From: Progne subis subis
Lineage: Eukaryota > Chordata > Aves > Passeriformes > Hirundinidae
Assembly (NCBI GenBank): GCA_022316685.1
Contig: JAKJHU010000156.1
Span: 434,001-498,000 of the forward strand
Direction of reading: 5' to 3'
Length of the DNA stretch: 64,000 bases
The notes beneath the pieces were generated by a model. It was not told where the DNA came from, made no database searches, and saw nothing but the letters and a program-made list of their open reading frames with translations. A program made the translations under genes and the position numbers. Below are positions 25,013-38,403 of the stretch, piece after piece; within the stretch, counting starts at the first letter, position 1; the number at the start of each line of letters is the position of its first letter.

Positions 25013-26829
25013 AGATGGATTGCTGTCTGTAGGTGAATATTTTAAATGTTGTGTAATTTAACAGAGGCTAAGCACAGTTTCCCTCCTCCTGCATGGTTAA
25101 CTTGAAATATTCAGAATATTTTAAGGCTTTCAGTCCTTCTCTGACACCTTTCTTGGGGGTTTTTTTTTGGAATGTTATTTAATATTGGAAATGAGGGGGA
25201 GCTGGGAGAGGGGGAAGTGCTTGTGAAATGGCAACTCTCTTGGCTTATTTTCATGGTGATGAGACTTAATGAACTACAGGAAAAGATCGTAATTTTGTTG
25301 GCAGCAGGATAAGGGCAAAGCTAAAAATTGTCACATCTGATGATTATCTGTGGAGCAAAACATAAAAAACCATTAGGGAGAGAAATCTGGAACAGATGCA
25401 GGGAGATTACACCGGTGTCCTGGAATGTTAAATTTGTCTTGAAGAGTAAGTAAAGGAGAGAAAAGCTTCTTTTCAGTCAAGGGACAGCACTTATTTTTCT
25501 GACTGAAGCACTGAGTGCTCTGCGTTGGGATGTCTTTGGCACATCTTTTGGGAAGGTATTTTTAAAATGTCATGGAAGCAGTTTGTGCAGAAGGCCAGCT
25601 ACATTACAAAGTCAAGTAAGGTCAGGGTTGTCAAAGGATCAAGAAATATAGAATATATAATAATGCAGCAATGGTTCGTGAAGTGATTAATTTGTATTTT
25701 ATTTTCCCTATAGTGTCTTTACCGAAGCCTTATAAAATGCTCACTTTTTAAATACAGTTCGGTCTTGATTTTTCATGAGGTTTGACTTGGGAGTAACCAA
25801 CCCCTGCACAGGAGCTCACACAGACAAGAGCCTAACTCCTGTGCCCCCTGGAGCCAAGGACAAAATTCCCATCACCTTCCACGGGGCCAGGATTCCCTTT
25901 CCTATGTTGCCCAATAGACCAGTGTGTGGGACAAACCCAGGGGCCCCAGGGATTTTTTAATCTGCAGCTGACTCAGTGGAACAAAAAGTGTTTTACTTGT
26001 CTGACATTCGGGTAAAATCATGATTGCCCTGAACTTTCTCTGCATTGTGGAGATCTCCTAAGGCTGTGACACACAATTCTGCTGACTAAAAAGGGAGGAA
26101 AAAAAACGGGCCCCAAAATTGGTGAGAATCAGATAATGCTAGTGAAAATTTGTTAGGAAAATAGAGGAAGGTTTTTTTCCCAGGGTGCAGGGAAAGCAAG
26201 CAGTAAAACAACCTCTCTAGACTTTTGGCTTCCGTTTCTATTTTGCAAAGAAAAAGCATATGCTCGGGAAAAGCAACAGCTGAAGGTGGGAATTGAAAGC
26301 TGGGAGCATGACAGGAAGGTTAAACCCATTTCTCCAGAATCTACCTCCATGTCCAGTGTCACTCAGAGTAATTCCTGGCAGTGTTTTCTTCCCGAGCTGT
26401 GTTAATCCTTGATGGCAGCAGGTCTATTTTGCATCACATCCCCCAAACCCTTCTCCAGCAAGAAGCCCCACTTTGCTGGGTGGCTCCTGGCTGCTCCCAG
26501 CAGCCAACAAAGCTTTCTGGACTCTGGCACCTGTTTCTACTTTAGATGCTAAAAACTTCACCGAGGGTCTCCTTCCCTCTGCCTGCCTGAACAGCAGAGG
26601 GACCTGGGAGCAGAGCCCTGAACTTAGCTAAAACCAGGAGCATGCCCCAAACTCAGTTTCAGTGGGGCACAGGGAGCTGTTTGCAGCAGTTTTCCTGCAT
26701 TTTTAGCAAAGTCAGCTGATGGTTGGTGCTGGGCTTAGCCTGCCTTTACATCCTCCCAAATCACACAGAGATTGCTGTGTGCCACAGGCTCCTCCCTGTG
26801 ATCCCAGGGAGGACTGAGTCCAAAATTCC

Positions 26830-26953
26830 CCATCCCTGGGAGCATTCAAGGCCAGGCTGGATGGGACTCTGAGCAACCTGGGCTAGTGGAAGGTGTCAGG
26901 GTGGCTGCAATGAGGTGATTTTCACGTCCCTTCCAACCCAAACCATTCTATAA
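26830..26953 (+). mobile_element. CR1 LINE 3' fragment
   Basis: The sequence runs catccctgggagcattcaag, gccaggctggatggg, ctagtggaaggtgt and cccttccaacccaaaccatt, in CR1 sense orientation. The usual CCCTGCCCATGG part is replaced. Confidence 0.9.
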
Positions 26954-27694
26954 AAATCCTCTTTTACTCTACCAGTGTTAGAGCACCAGTTACAGAAAAA
27001 TCATGCAGCAATCTTAGGGGGAGGGGCTTTCAGGACCCCAGAATTTGGGTTTTGACCTCTCAGTTTTACCAGCACACTGGTTCACTCAGTTCAGGGGCCA
27101 AATCCTGCTTCCTGTCTTCCCTCAGTAGACTCATTACCCTGCTTGGCTCATCGGGATGGGTGGAGAAGGCTCCAAGTGCCCACCACTGCCTTCAGCTGGG
27201 CTTAATCACTTTCCCTGCATGACGCTCAGATGATCAGAGGAAGAGATTATCAGCCACTTCCATTAGCCAGAGAAATCAGGAGAGGGATTTACCAGGAAAA
27301 ACAACCGAGTTCATTACAACACACGAGATAAACTGAGATACTTCCTTCGCTGGGATGTTAAATTTGCTTAATGAGCCTTGGCAGTAAATCAAGGTTTGGC
27401 CCTGCCTGCGTAAGAAACTCTTCTCTGCTGTTATTTTCTGCTTCTTTTCCATCACCTGAGCACCTTCAGTCGTGATTAAGTGGCTGCACAGCCAGAAAGG
27501 GAACAGATTTTGGGACCTGATTGGAAACACCCTGGAAAGAAACCCCCATTCTTTCACTTGCAACAAAAAGCTTTTAACCATAATGTTCTTGAAGAACTAG
27601 AGCCACTCTTAGGGAAAATTGCTACTTAAATAAACAGACATGTTTTGTGGCAAATCCTTCTCCAACATCATGAATTTTTTTTTTTTTTTCATCA

Positions 27695-27823
<129 letters not shown>

Positions 27824-28033
27824 TTAAAATTCATTGTTTTCCACCTGATTGATAAAGATGCTAGATAGCGGGGGAGCTTCTTATGGCAGTGATTTTTGTC
27901 CTGTAAATTAATTGAGACTGTTACCAATCCATGTCTCTTATCCCACAGCCCAGCAAAAACTGCAAATTCTTAGGGAAATTCCTAGGACTGCAGATTCCTT
28001 CCTTGCTGAGAGATGTAGATTAAAGTGTTTATA

Positions 28034-28160
28034 CCTGGAAGTGTCCAGGGCCAGGCTGGACAGGGCTGGGAGCAAACTAGGATAGTGGAAGGTGTCCCTG
28101 CCCATGGCAGGGGGTGGAATGGGATGGGCTTTAAGGTCCCTTCCAACCCAAACCATTCTG
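28034..28160 (+). mobile_element. CR1 LINE 3' fragment
   Basis: cctggaagtgtccagggcca, gtggaaggtgtccctgccca and aaggtcccttccaacccaaa occur in order on the plus strand. It is well preserved and so probably a fairly young copy. Confidence 0.93.
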
Positions 28161-29400
28161 GGAATGGTTATTATATTATTTTACATTATTTCATGTTCAT
28201 AGCCCAACTCTCTGCTTTCAACATCCAGCTGGTTGGTTTGTTTGTTTGTTTAAGAGAAGAGTTCTTTTGCTTAAATCAGGATTTAATCTCCAAGTTTCAG
28301 ATTGTATTTCCACGTCAGTATTACCCCTTCTAAATTTCCAATGGACTTGATGGCGATGGAAGCTGGGAAGGGGCAATGAGTGACTTTGTGGGAAGGTTTC
28401 ATGAATAACACAGGGAGCTTCCAGACCTTTCAGAAAGAGATTAAAAGATACAGATAATAACTTCAGCCCACAGGCCATTTATACTGATAAAACCCTCTAA
28501 CTTCTTTCCCTTTTGTTGCTTCGTGGACTATATCTGTAAGATTTTCTGTTTGTTTGGTAACATCAGGACAATTTTTCCGTTCCAAAGAAAATTCTGACAG
28601 TGCAGAAAAACCCTCGCTACTTTCAAATGGCACGGTTATGTTTCCTCTAAATGAAACTTAATTTCCCTGGAGAATGAAAGAGCTCAAGAAGGTCAACACT
28701 ATTCCTAAAAATGTTTTCATTTTTTTTTTTTTTAAACAACTGGTACCTTGAGGGACTTTGCTAGGCTGCTGTTAAGCTGCAGGCTCAGTTTTAAGCTGAG
28801 ATCCTTGGAACAGGGCATCTGTTCTGTTTCTGTAGCACCACATGTAGGGTTGGGCTCTCTTGCTGGTATTAATGCAACTCCAATTAGGACAGAATCAACA
28901 AACATTCATCTGTGCTTGAGAACTCTGACTCGTTCAACAGTTACAAGTTCTATATGCAAAGAGATGCAAATCCTTGGTCACTGCATTCCCAGAAACCAGC
29001 CTGCATCAACAAAGGGCTGTCGTTAGTCTGCCTTGAAAAATCCCTTAAGAATGGGATTTTGGCCTCAAAACCCTGCACGATCTATTATTTAATGTTAGCT
29101 CATGTTCCATTTTTTACAGACAGCCAAAAAATAGCTCAGTTTTATGTTAAATGCAGCCTTAAATGCTGCTACAAGTCTGGTTACAGTAAAACATTTCCCA
29201 AAGTCTGTTATTGAGGCTGTTGCTACTTCAGTGCCAGCTGGGAGGAAGGAAAGGCAAATTAATGCACTGTGGGTGAAGAATCAGCTGGGAGCCCACTGAA
29301 CACGATATCAGGGCCAGCTTCCAATATTTAGTAATGTTACATTTGGTATTTGTACTCCCTTTTTCACTTTTAAATCATTTACAGCTCTTGGAGATGGCGG

Positions 29401-29455
29401 GGGATTGGAATGAAATTATTTCTAAGGTTCCTTCCAGCCCAAACCACTCTGTGAT
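29401..29455 (+). mobile_element. CR1 LINE 3' tail, short
   Basis: Only the terminal part is recognisable: gttccttccagcccaaacca followed by ctctgtgatg. Confidence 0.6.
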
Positions 29456-30302
29456 GTTTGCCTTTGGGTATGTATGATGAGTATATCTGAGTGCTGTAGA
29501 GATTCTACCATATTCTGAAATTGGGAAGTGTTCTCTGGTCTATAATCTGTGTTTTCTGTGTGATTCTCCTCCTCTAAGCTGGTGCAGTTGTTTAGGGTGA
29601 TGTGGCTCCTCTCGCCTTTTTTGGTAGCAATATCAGCAGGTGTTTATGTCAAAAAATGAGGTGACGAGAAGACTATCTTTCCATGGAAAGAGGGCCAGGC
29701 ATTTACTAAGCAGTCAGGGGTAACTGGGATTTTCTGGTTGAGGGCAGTGCAGGATGTGATTTTCCATGGTCATCAGTGACCTGAGAGCAGACTACCAAAC
29801 ATTTTGATGTTCTAATTCTCCCAGGGCATCTGCTTTTTTCTTGAGCGTATCCATTGCTGTCTGATGGTCTGGAAGCAGCACTCTTAAATCTTATTTCCCT
29901 ACCCACCCTCTTGTGGGTTTTCCTCTTTCTCTTCTAGGTTGAAATGACCACAACTTCAATCTTGTAACGCCTGGGAATTCACATGTGTGACCCCGATAGG
30001 CAAATTCCTCCCTTTATGAAACCCTCCGAGTTCAGAGGTTAAACCAGGGATTCATTTGGCCTGTAAATCTGCCCAGAAAAATGCAGCCATTCATCTTCCT
30101 GCTCAAAAGTCCCCTTTAAAAGTAATGAATCTCAATTTTCATTCCCCCTTCACTTTCTGGCAGCGTTCTACTCAGAGCCATCGCAATGGGCTTGTCTCAG
30201 TGCATTTGTCTTAGGAAGTTAATTTGGATTCAACTGGACCTAAATTCTTTGGTTTGAATTCGGAAACACCAGGATAAAATGAGCAACCAGGGAAGCTGTG
30301 GC

Positions 30303-30430
30303 TGCCCCTCATCCCTGGAAGTGTAACAGGCAAGGTTGGATGGGGCTTGGAGCAACCTGGCTTAGTGGCAGGTGTGGGGTGGGACTAAACGATCTTCAAA
30401 GACCCTTCTTACCCAAGCCACTCTATAATT
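30303..30430 (+). mobile_element. CR1 LINE 3' fragment, divergent
   Basis: tgcccctcatccctggaagt, aggcaaggttggatggggct, gagcaacctggcttagtgg, and a decayed tail cccttcttacccaagccact. Confidence 0.88.
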
Positions 30431-33400
30431 TTAAATTCTTCTACCTCTGTGCCATCAGATAGACTACACATCATCTAGGGCTCAAGAGGGTCCCACCAGG
30501 CATGTTCCATGAGCAGTTCTTGAATTAGGAGGAGGTCCCAAACATTATGGAGTGATTTTGAGCTTGCTTCACAATATTATTTGTTCAAATAATTTTTAAC
30601 CACCTTCCCCTTTTGAAACTTCCTAGAAACACTGAAGTATTGATGGTTAGAGGAAATAATAGGGTACGAAAATGAACCCAGATGATGCAAGAATTTGCTC
30701 CCAAATGGAGCCCCAGCAGGCTACTTTGTTTTCTGGGAAGTGTGGAGGGGAGCTTTCTGGTGGGAATCCTCCCTGGTTCCGCTATTGATGGGGAGAGGAG
30801 AACGTAAAAAGCTTAAGCTCTTGATAACAGGAGCATTAGAGCGTGTAATATATTTGAAAGACATGGTACATGTCAGAGACACCTAGATCCGAGTCAGAAC
30901 TCTGTGAATCTGTTACTTATTACTGTCTCTGCATTTGCAAGGGGAAAAAATACCCAGTTGTACTTTTCCAGCATCTCATAAAAATGTGTAAATGCCAGAA
31001 CTGGAAGAAGCAACTCTTATTTTCAGTGTGATTGCTTCAGTGGGAGCGCTGACAATGTGTTAAGCACTGCAAGCAAAAGCAGAAGCAAATTGTCCCGGAT
31101 TTCTTAGGGAGGATGCAGTTCTAGTAAAACCAATTGCCTCAAGGAACAAATGAAGTTCATAAAATGGCATGGTGGGACTGGACTCAGTGGCTGAACAGAA
31201 GGCAATAAGGTGAAAAGGAAGGACAGGGCTAGGAAGAAACCTCCTCCTTGTGAGACAAACCCCAGCAGCAGCCTGGGGAGGCCCTTACAGGAGCCCAAAG
31301 CCTGCAGGCAGGCAGGGAGCTGAGCATGGGCCCTGTGGGTGGCTGCGCCCTTTTCCCAGGCACTGAGCAGCAACCTCCGCCTGGGAGCTGTGCTCATGCT
31401 GCTGCAAATAAAAACGAGGAGTGCTGGAGTGCACAGCAGGCAAAAAGATCCTTCTTTGGGTCGGAGCCACTGCTTTAACACAACTGCTAAATGGTTCTAT
31501 GCTGAGAAGGATGCTGTTGAAGAAGGGACCTTTAGAAATTGTGGGATGTGAGAAATCCATTACTTTTCTGGAAAGCAGTGAAATCCTGTCAACGGAAGCA
31601 GAGCATGGGTTTGGAAAGCAGCTTTACAGAAAAGCCATCTAATTGGGATGAATGGGGGCCCTAAATCTGCATCAAAGCAGCTCAAGTGGAAGAGTAAAGG
31701 GATGAACAAGGATGGAGGGGTGACTTGCACTCCCAGCTGAAAAAGGAAAGGATGTGATGAGGTTTTTGTGCTGTTTCTCAAATTACATTATGTTCTCTGG
31801 TCCACGGTTATTGCTCCAAACCTATTCCTCTTACAATAACTCAGACCTGTCAAGTGTAATTGAAAAAGAATGATCTTTTATGGTCTGCAGTGCAAATCCT
31901 TTTGTCTCTGATCTGTAGCAAAGAGTTCTGGCTCTTCTGGGCTCAATATTTGTACAGCACAAACCCCATATAAATGTCCAAGTTTTAACTATGTTCAAAT
32001 GGTTCTGTAATGTCTCCAAATCACCACCAGATTGGAACAAGTCCATGGTGTGATTGGCAGGCTCTGCTCAGCCCTGAATGCTGTGGCACCTCCATTCTCA
32101 CCTGTAAAATAAGTTCTTTGTCTGGGACATGACCCTGCATGAGACCCTTGTCTCATCTGCTGCTTCCTCCCTTCCTCCTTTCAGGAGCTTCAAAAATTTT
32201 TAAATGTTTTCTCTCTACTCCACATTGCTCATGGATGGTTGTAGTTAGGGCTAAATATGGCTTTTGATTTATGAGAGCACACCATCGATTTAAACATTTT
32301 GTCTGGTAATAGACTCAACAAGTTCCTACCTACTCTGTTCTCTGGCGTGGTTTTACATGTGTTATTCTTTCTTTTTGGCTGCAGCTTCTCCAGCTAATTG
32401 CATAAAAGGCCTTGTCAGGAAAAATAAATTGTTCTTTGGAGGAACAAGAGTGTTTAACTCTTCTCAGGGGAAGAAAGGATGTGGGCTGTGTGCAGAAGAG
32501 GCGGCATGAATGATGGTGTAGGCTCTGAGTGGAGGGACAGAGGGGTGTTCTGTGCAGAAAAGGGGCACAACCGAAGAGGGGGGAGCTCTTTAAAGAAATA
32601 AAATCCTCATCAGTTTTGTAGTTCTTGCCTATTTCTGTAATCCCACCTGATATGGATTCTCTCAGACTGTTTAAATTGCAGCGCTGGTTTATTTTAGGTG
32701 TCTTTGCTCTGGTGCTTTTTTTTTTTCCCCTCGTGTGTGTGTGCTCTCTTCAGCTCTTTGAAAATCACTTCCAGAAAAAATAACCTGGACAAATAGAGCA
32801 CTACTTATAAAGCAAGATTGATTTCCACGGGCTTCTTATAATCTTTAATGAGTTTGGACACAGACACTATTACAGCTGATGTTTCATCTCAGGTCCTGAT
32901 CCTGATCCAGTGTTTGCTTGTACGTGTGGTTGTTATGCATGGAAGCATTTCAGTGGAGGGTAATTGGAGGATCAGAAACTTTATTGTTCTGCATAAATAT
33001 TCAGCTTTGAAAATCGAAGATCAAGTGTTGTGAGGCCAACAATGTGCAAGGAAAAGCATTCCCATGGAGGAACGAGGACTCAAGGTTTGTGGGGAAAGGT
33101 GATATCCTTTATTATAGTAACTATCATAATTAGAATGGTCTTTCGGGTCCCCAGTGCCTGCCTTAGATCTGAAATGGGAGAAGGGAACTTCAAAGCCAAG
33201 TAATAGTTGGGAACAGTTGTTGGAGGGGACAGACCTAAATGAGGAATGTGGTAATTCTCCCTGATAGTTTTATTACATGTGGTGTTACTGGCCAGGAAAG
33301 GTAGACCTTTGGCTGACCCAGTGCAGTTGCTCATAAGCTGCTTGAGTTCTTACAGCAAAAGAGTCTGAGTCTGTTCTGCTTTGTCATGAAGTTATTGCCT

Positions 33401-33560
33401 TTCCAAGGATCCTTCTGGTCTTTCAGGGATAGCAATAAGTAATTAGTGTAATGGAAAAATGGGAATCTCTGCTCCCCTTCGGGTGGGCTGGGGCATGAGC
33501 TTTCTCTGCCAGGACTCCTGATTATCCTGATTCCTGCTGTAAAAACCATGAAGGAAAAGG

Positions 33561-33607
<47 letters not shown>
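33561..33607. repeat. poly-T tract (about 47 bases)
   Basis: A pure T run, the longest uninterrupted homopolymer in the window. It is A on the IQCA1 sense strand. Confidence 0.97.
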
Positions 33608-33609
<2 letters not shown>

Positions 33610-35894
33610 CTTCAAACTTCTGACAAATCATTCCTGGTTTAAAATGGCAATAGGTTTTTCTCCTTGAGATAATTGGAGACATGGATGGTAGGACTGCAAA
33701 TGACTCCTAGGTGCTTGAATGGGAAAAAAAAAAAGGCAGCTGGGCTTGAATAATGCCAAGGAAAACCAAAGCGACTTACTCTTCCAATATCAGCCTAAGT
33801 TAAAAGAAAACCTGCTACAATCAGAAGAAAAATTTTGTAGTATTGGCACTCATGAAAGGTTCTAGTGCTCTGGTTTTCCGTGTCCCTCCACACACTCAAA
33901 AAATGTTGCCCAAAGTTTTCTTAGAGCTCAGATCTGAATTAACTGAGGATTGGAGAAATCACATCCTGGCTGATAAAACTGAGCTGCTTTGCAAGAGCTG
34001 AGACCAACTCAGTGGTGCTGATGGCTCAGACAAACCTGGAGGACACTAAATGTACCCACCATGACATGGAAATGGGAAGATTAAAGGGACTGGAAAGCAG
34101 ATCCCTGTAAGGTTATTTAGGGTTTTTGGCTTGACTCCTGCAGTGCAGAACAGCCTTGTGCAGAGCTGCTGGTAAACCTGATGCAAGGTGTGGAATAACA
34201 CTGAAAGCATCTCCTGATGGATCTGAGGACACCTGGATGCCCCATCCCTTCCCCTGGGGGGAAAACTGACATCCAGCACTGCCCCCGTGCTTGGTTTTCT
34301 AGTTCTGAAGTTCCTGGAATGCGTTCTCTTCTCTTCTGGAGTTGTTGACCGTCCTGTGTTTACCGAAGCTGCATTCCCCGAGGGACTGTCTCTTCCCCTC
34401 TTTCCCAGTCAGGCTGTCCCCAGGCTCGTTTCCAGTGTCAGCTCCCTGTTGCCTCTCTCCAGCCTTTCGAGGAATGCTGCGGAGCCAGCAGCGAGGACAG
34501 CGGCGTGAGCAGCCCTCCCTGAGGAGGCAGAGCTGCCCTCAGGGACTGCTCCACTCCCATTAAACTCTCATCTGGTTCCATTTTCTCGTGTCTTTCCATT
34601 CTCTTCAGAGCAAGGTCAGAAATACAGAAGCTGGCCCAAAGAAACGCCAGGTCAAATTCCCCCTGCATTTACCGAATTCCTTACCTTTGGTCAGCTTATC
34701 CTGCCAGCGCAGAACGCCCAATCCTGGCTCAAACTTGGCAGTTTCCAGTGCTCAGCATTAAACTTAAGAGACTGAAACAATTATGGGCAGTTTTAAGTAA
34801 GATTACTTTAACCCAGACTAGAAGCTTTGCGAGAATAGTTTTCCTGCAGAGTCAGCCAGAGGGAATCAAGAGTACTTTATTAACACAATATGAATCCTGT
34901 AAAGAGGAAAATAAAGCATGCCATTTTTTTCTAGCAAGGCCAGCCAAAAGAAATAACTTGCCCTCCAACATCACAAGTTTCTTTGGGATTTGGAGTGAAA
35001 TGGAGTGTAAGAGAGCATTTTGTTTTATGGGATTTGTTTATGAGAAATTCGAGCAATTGTTTTTGCTTCTTAGAAGTCAAGGTGGACCAAAATGCATCTC
35101 GACAGGAGGGGAAGAAGGCTCTAACCTGGCTGCTTTACACTGCTTTGCCATGGCCCATCTTTTAAAACTGAAGATAATGCAGTGCTCCTGGGGCATGTCA
35201 GCCTCCCTGCCTGTGCTGCACAGCATGGACACCCTTTACATCTGCCCAGAAAATTGGGAATGGGAGTCTGGAAGGAGCAGAGAAGCTTTGATCCACCCCT
35301 TTTTTCAATACTAGAATAGACAGTAGATCATGTAGGAGTAACATGGTGATCAGACAACCTTCAACCTTGCTTGTGGGTAAATGATGTGATTTGCATTGGG
35401 ATTTCCATTGATGTAAATTCTCCAGGGTGATGAAGATGGATGGATCCGAGGTGGCATCAAAGGTGGCATCAGATACATTTCAGTAGCTCTGTCTCTGCCT
35501 TACACCTGTTTATCAGTGCAGAAATACAGCCCAGGCTGGCATAACTCATTTTTTGTCTCCCTGAGTTAAAATGCTCTTCAGCCACCGTGCCATGGCCGTC
35601 CCACTCATGGATCACTGTGCCCCTGACCTGCTGCCTGCCCAGGATTTAACTTGAGGAGTTCCTAAAGGACAGAGTGTGACCAGATTCAGCAGGCATTGCA
35701 TTACTGCTTGGGAGAGTGGCCTGAGAATTCATGTAAAACTGGAATCGCTATTTGCAGCCAAGACTGAGCTGCTTTGAAAAGCACTTGTGATGCAGCAGGA
35801 AAACGTCAGTGGGAAAGGAGAAGCTGGAAATGGTGCATTCCAAAGTTTTTAAGAGTGAAGTTTTTAACCAGACACTGCTTTCCTTCTCACTGCT

Positions 35895-36540
35895 TAGAAT
35901 CCCAGAATGGGTCAAGTTGAAAGGGACCACGGTGAGGGTCTGCTCCACCCCCCTGCTCCAGCAGGGTCATCCCAGAGCACAGGGCACAGGATTGTATCCC
36001 AATGGCTCTGGAACACCCCCAAGTGAGGGAGACTCCACACCCTCTCTGGACACTGTTCACTGCTTGGTCACTGCACAGGAAAGAATTTCTGCCTCCCGTT
36101 CAGGTGGAACTCCTGGGCATCAGCATCTTCCTGCTCCCCGTGTCCCATTGCTGGGCCCCATGGAGCAGAGCCTGGTCCACGCTCTGGCACCCACCCTTTG
36201 CATGTTTGTACACCTCACAGAGGTCCCCTCTCAGCTGTGGCTCCTCTTGAGGAGCCCCACCTCCCTCAGCCTTTCCTCCTCAGAGATGCTCCAATCCCTT
36301 CATCACCTCTGCAGCCTCCCCTGGACCCCCTGCAGGTCTCTCTTGTCCTGAGGAGCCCAGAAAAGGACACAGCACTCCAGAGGTGCCTCCCAGGACTGGG
36401 CAGAGGAGCAGGACCTGCTGGGAATGCTCCTCCTGATGCACCCCAGGATCCCATTGACCTTCTTGTCCCCCAGGGAACACTCATGGCTCAGGGACAGCTT
36501 CTTGTCCACCAGGAACCCCAGGTGCCTTGTCCATTTCAAG
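35895..36540 (-). mobile_element. CR1 LINE 3' fragment, about 650 bases (longest here)
   Basis: Antisense CR1 beginning agaatcccagaatgggtcaa. It runs through tctggacactgttcactg, ctcagcctttcctcctcag, and a terminal part with ccccaggatcccattgacct and tggctcagggacagcttctt. These blocks are typical of the region before the CR1 3' end. Plus-strand open frames of 180 and 125 codons across it are by-products. Confidence 0.88.
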
Positions 36541-38283
36541 AGATCTGGTTCTCTGTGCTTTATGTGAAAGCATAAATGAACTCTTTAATGATGAATCCAA
36601 GGCAATTTCATGCAGATGAAAGCAGACACAGTGCTTGATTTTTCCATGTTCATCCCAACTGGCCTGTGCAGCCTTATTGGAATAAATCCCCATCAGGTGT
36701 ACCCAGAGTGTAAAACCAGGGAAAAAGAGAGAATGTTGCAGAATCCATCCATAAAATTAGAGATGTTTACACTCCTGGTCAGTGCTAATGACCAAAGAGC
36801 TCACTAGAAAGAAAAACAACTTAGAAACTCTGCTTTGGCATTTAGAAAGTGTGGGAAAAGACAAGGAGAAATATTCCAGATGAGCTCAGCTCTAAGCCAG
36901 GCATGGTATTAAGAGCAGCCATTTATCAGGGGTTTTAGCTCAAAACCCCAGCCATCTCTGCAGTCCAAGAAACACACTGTAATGCCTGGAGATGCCAAGT
37001 TCCTTAACTCTCACCTTTTTAGTTTTGGGAGGGAAAAATTGGAGTGCTCTAGTTCTGTACCTGTTTGGTGTGGCTTTGGTGCATGAGCTATAGCCTCCCA
37101 GAACTGGCTGGAATTGTGCAGACTGATAGAGTTGAATACTTTTTGCCTCTCCAAATGACTGAATCCTTCTGCACGTTGCTCAGTGGGATGCACTCAGATT
37201 TAATCAAAAATAAGCCCGAAGTGCAGCTTTCTTACTATTGTCAATTTAAATGATGGCTTAATAATGTGCTTTTAAATAATTTCTTTGGTACACAGTGTCA
37301 GTGCTGCTGAGAGTTGCTGGCAACGTGGCAAAGAGGCTGGAGAAGCAGGGATATAAGGGATATTCTCTGGGAATTTGGAGATGGAGCCAGCTCTTAGAAG
37401 GAGCAGAGAGCCCAAACACAGGTGATCTCCCCAAAGTGGTGGAACAGGCAAAGTGGGGTAGAAGGTGCAGCTGGGAGGTGAGCCCTGCAGGGCAGCTTTG
37501 CTCCACCTTAGGGCTCTTTTGTGTTGTTTTCCAGGCCTGGAGATGTGACTGTGTTGCTTCACAGGCCTCTCCAGAGAATCAGCTGTCTGGAATGGCCTTA
37601 TTGCAGGATAGCAGAGCTCCCTCAGGCAAAGGATGGGAAGATTTGCCTTGGACAGGAAGGGAATGCAGGCGCACACGTGGGAGAGGCTGCAATCGGCCGC
37701 TCCCGCTCGTTCCCAGGCTTCCCAAACTGCCAACCTTGCAACAGGCAAGAACAAACCCACGTGTTAGATGTGGTTTCCCAGGAGGGGATGGAGGTGGAAG
37801 GATATTTTGGCCATAGAGTTACCCTCTCTGCAGCAGCTCTGAGAGCTGAGCCCGCGATGGGAAGCACATGTAAGCACATGGCAGAACTCCGGTTCTGGAA
37901 TTCGCTCCCTTGGAACAAATGAACAAATGTGTTTTGACTTGGAATGCTTTGAGGACTCCTGCAGCTACGCAGACTGCAGCCTTTAACTTACAGCCTTGCT
38001 TAAAACCAGCATCTTCAGAATTGGTTGCTGGATTAGAGATGCTTTCCAAGAAAAAAAAAGAAATCAGTCTGGGAAGAGCTGTTTTCCCGGTGTGGTGAGG
38101 AACACAAAGCAAGAGAGTGAACTTCCTTTCCAGGCCACCAAAGGATTACTGAGTCAGTGAGGGGCTCTGGGAAGAGAGAGGGGAGTATTTGAACAGATCT
38201 CAGGGCCAGGCAGTTTCCTGCTATTCCATAAATGTCTCAGGAAATACTGAATTGCCTTTATGGTTCTATACCCTTTGCTCGAG

Positions 38284-38403
38284 TCATCGGATAGTTTGGG
38301 TTGGAGGGACCTTGAAGTTCCATGCCCTGGGCAGGGATATCTTCCACCATCCCAGGTTACTCCAAGCCCTGTCCAACCTAGCCTTGGATACTCCCAGGGA
38401 TGG
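38284..38403 (-). mobile_element. CR1 LINE 3' fragment
   Basis: tagtttgggttggagggacc, ctgggcagggatatcttcca and ctccaagccctgtccaacct, antisense CR1 3' end. Confidence 0.92.

Noticed and set aside
33331..33682. Polylysine open frames
   Set aside because: Translations of the 47-base homopolymer; the same applies at 5161-5376.
34748..35314. 188-codon plus-strand open frame
   Set aside because: No recognisable domain, promoter or splice context, and it lies antisense inside a large IQCA1 intron. Treated as chance.
35809..36575. Overlapping plus-strand open frames of 180 and 125 codons, Pro/Ser/Leu rich
   Set aside because: They run across an antisense CR1 3' fragment, which explains both the openness and the composition.
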